Source: a bacterium
GTDB taxonomy: Bacteria; Patescibacteriota; Doudnabacteria; UBA920; 2-01-FULL-46-14
Direction of reading: 5' to 3'
DNA: 37,585 bases
Assembly: GCA_030700065.1 (NCBI GenBank)
Contig: JAUYKH010000017.1
Location: 1-37,585 of the forward strand
This document shows, piece after piece, positions 36,254 to 37,585 of the stretch. Within the stretch, counting starts at the first letter, position 1. Every line of letters begins with the position of its first letter. Below the pieces are notes generated by a model. The model saw nothing but the letters and a program-made list of their open reading frames with translations, was not told the DNA's origin and did not search any database. The position numbers were made by a program, and so were the translations under genes.

Positions 36254-37392
36254 TCATCTGACCTTCACCCCGCCCTTGACCTTCACCCCGCCCTTGATGC
36301 GAATCGGTTCGCCGGAAGGAATGGTGACGGTAAAACTCCCGGCGCTCCCGGCGGAACAAAGGGCGTCGGTGTCGCAAACGAACACCCAGTAATCCTTAGC
36401 GCCTTCATCCGTCGTCTGGGTTGTATATGTCTCGTCCTTGGGATCGGTTAAAGTAAAAGCGGTTGAAGAAGCCCAAGACCCGCCGGTACAGTTTTGATTG
36501 CTTAAAGAATTGGTCTTGCAAACCTTGACTTTGATTTGATCGCCGTCGCCGTCATTCCAGTCAGTGGTAAAAGTAATGACATTTCCCGCTTCGATAGGAT
36601 CGGGAGCATCAGAAACAGAAGTGATGGTCGGGGCGACTTTCGCGGTGTAGGTGACTTTGACCTGCCCTTTTGCCCCGCCCCCCCGACATCATTCGTCCCC
36701 CCGGCGCCCCCGCCACCGCCGCCCGGAGCCGTGCCCACCGTGCCATCAGCCGTATTATCCCCTCCCGGCCCGCCGTCGCCGCCGTCCGTGCCGGTCCCGC
36801 CCGCCCCGCCGGTGCCGCCGGAATTGGCGCTGCCGTTATTTCCGGTAGCGGTCGTTGCCGCCCCCTCGCCGCCGCCCGCCCCGCCGTTGTCATTGCTGTT
36901 GGCCGCTGTCCCGCCCGCCCCGCCGGCGAATACGGAGCCGAGATCGCCCGTGGAGGCGGCGACTGTCCCGCCCGCCCCGCCTGACCGGTTGGTGGTGGTA
37001 GTGCCCCCGGCCGCCTCGCACTTTGTCCCGTCGTTCCCGACAAAAGACGACAGGTTGCCGTTAGTCTCCGCAGATACGGCGGCTCCGACAGTGATGGTAT
37101 AAGTTTGGCCGGGCGTTACCGGAACAGTCGCGGTTTTGGCGTAAGCCCCGCCCCCGCCTCCTCCGCCCGGACGGGCGGCAAGGTTGCCGTCAGCAGACCC
37201 TCCCGCCCCGCCGCCCCAGCACTCCGCCGTTACGGAAAAAACATTGACGGGAGCCTCCCAGCTTTGCGATGCGATAAAGGTTTCTTCCGTGGCCTGGACT
37301 TCCCGTGGGGGGGTGCTGGCAATCACGAGACCCACAATGAGGGCCACGGGTAGTATGAATTTGATGAATTTAGGGATCTTGCGTATTGACAT
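36254..37392 (-). pseudogene. Glycine-rich secreted protein, frameshifted
   Basis: The first frame (from 37392) encodes a signal peptide (about 1-35), then a region of Gly/Ala-rich repeats with CWGGGAGGS, GGGGGGAYAKTATVPVTPG and GQTYTITVG. This is the classic glycine-rich domain of bacterial surface proteins. At the C-run 36673-36684 the frame breaks. In the -1 restored frame the usual ending GQVKVTYTAKVAPTITSVSD follows, then a fibronectin/Ig-like domain and a tail KGGVKVKGGVKVR with a TGA stop at 36254-36256. Adding one base restores a 379-residue protein. The shift may be real, phase-variable or an assembly error in a G/C homopolymer. Confidence 0.8.
36260..36295 (-). repeat. 18-bp tandem duplication at the gene end
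   Basis: GACCTTCACCCCGCCCTT occurs twice in a row. In the restored frame it encodes KGGVKV repeated at the C-terminus of the glycine-rich protein. Confidence 0.85.
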
Positions 37393-37402
37393 TCAAATTA
37401 AA

Positions 37403-37585
37403 TTACTCCGATAGAATTATCGGCGTCGGGGCTGTCGTGTCTTCAGGAATTGTCGCCTCGACAACAGGCTCGCTTACCGTCTCTATCGGCGGTTCGACTA
37501 CGGTCTCCTCGGGAACAGGTTCGGGCGCCAATTCTGGTTCGGCAACAGGCTCTGCAAGCGGCTCGGTTATAGGTTCTGGTTGAGG
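37403..37585 (-). CDS. C-terminal part of a Pro/Glu-rich protein (partial)
   Basis: The last 60 residues of a gene that extends past the window edge. On the minus strand the frame is open from 37585 to a TAA stop at 37403-37405. It reads as Glu-Pro-Val/Ile-Thr repeats (PEPITEPLAEPVAEPELAPE, then VVEPPIETVSEPVVEATIPE). Such PE/PT-rich tails are spacer regions of surface proteins. It ends only 10 bp before the glycine-rich gene and is probably in the same operon. The function of the missing part cannot be judged. Confidence 0.7.
   Translation of the reverse strand, partial: PQPEPITEPLAEPVAEPELAPEPVPEETVVEPPIETVSEPVVEATIPEDTTAPTPIILSE

Noticed and set aside
36260-36295. Tandem 18-bp repeat as a CRISPR-like array
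   Set aside because: Only two head-to-tail units without spacers. It is a coding duplication.
36536-37102. Long Pro-rich plus-strand open frame opposite the glycine-rich gene
   Set aside because: It is the complement of Gly/Ala-rich codons, a typical shadow of GGC/GGG repeats. The minus strand has the signal peptide and domain motifs.

Overview
The window reads as chromosomal DNA of a Candidate Phyla Radiation bacterium (Patescibacteria, probably a Parcubacteria-like lineage). This is an inference from gene content, not from a marker tree. The supports are a PrgI/VirB4/VirB6-type secretion locus, a pilMNO operon, a PaaX/Cas2-like protein of the kind common in these genomes, two S23-type four-helix-bundle genes, a GIY-YIG gene split into a palindrome, weak or absent Shine-Dalgarno sites, and many AT-rich intergenic repeats with repeat-derived peptides inside core proteins. 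TGA, TAG and TAA all act as stops, so the standard bacterial code applies.

Layout. 1-300: hairpin-rich, no convincing gene. 301-2167: a DUF2795-like small protein, a bidirectional terminator, an ECF sigma / DUF5667 anti-sigma-like pair with an ECF-type promoter, and tRNA-Ser(UGA). 2216-5021: a membrane protein, tRNA-Arg(GCG) among strong hairpins, and recG. 5027-5651: an orphan 104-residue protein behind a good promoter and a long leader. 5707-20568 (minus strand): one long type IV secretion operon. In transcription order it has promoter and leader, GIY-YIG gene, a calcium-repeat membrane protein, a small secreted protein, a secreted protein with two Ig-like repeats, a four-helix-bundle gene, a VirB6/TrbL-like protein, two unknown proteins, PrgI, a TraC N-terminal-like protein, VirB4 ATPase, an M15-like peptidase, a beta-propeller lipid-side/surface protein and a terminator. 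No relaxase, VirD4 or VirB11 is in the window.

20659-21531: a PaaX/Cas2-like gene bracketed by two 40-bp palindromes, one of which covers its own -35 box. 21537-25505 (minus): uvrD/pcrA, a G5/RlpA-like wall protein, ksgA. 25706-26872 (plus): LysM-M23 peptidase. 26855-32253 (minus): ileS, recO and a DUF11-like surface protein. 32400-32846: a small membrane protein with its own promoter and terminator. 33026-36212 (minus): pilM, a four-helix-bundle gene, pilN, pilO and a small membrane protein. 36254-37585 (minus): a glycine-rich secreted protein broken by a one-base frameshift, and the tail of a Pro/Glu-rich protein.

How the parts connect. The secretion operon and the pil operon share nearly the same promoter-plus-leader (24 of 26 leader bases identical), which suggests co-regulation of the two cell-surface machines. 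The PaaX/Cas2-like regulator sits directly upstream of the secretion operon. One of its palindromes lies about 90 bp upstream of that operon's promoter. Copies of a half-palindrome (TATCTCTAACGGGG) occur at both ends of the secretion cluster and flank the GIY-YIG gene. The four strongest leads for something not yet described are the palindrome-bracketed PaaX/Cas2-like cassette, the GIY-YIG insertion, the shared promoter module, and the repeat families that supply spacers, start codons, signal-peptide sequence and in-frame insertions.
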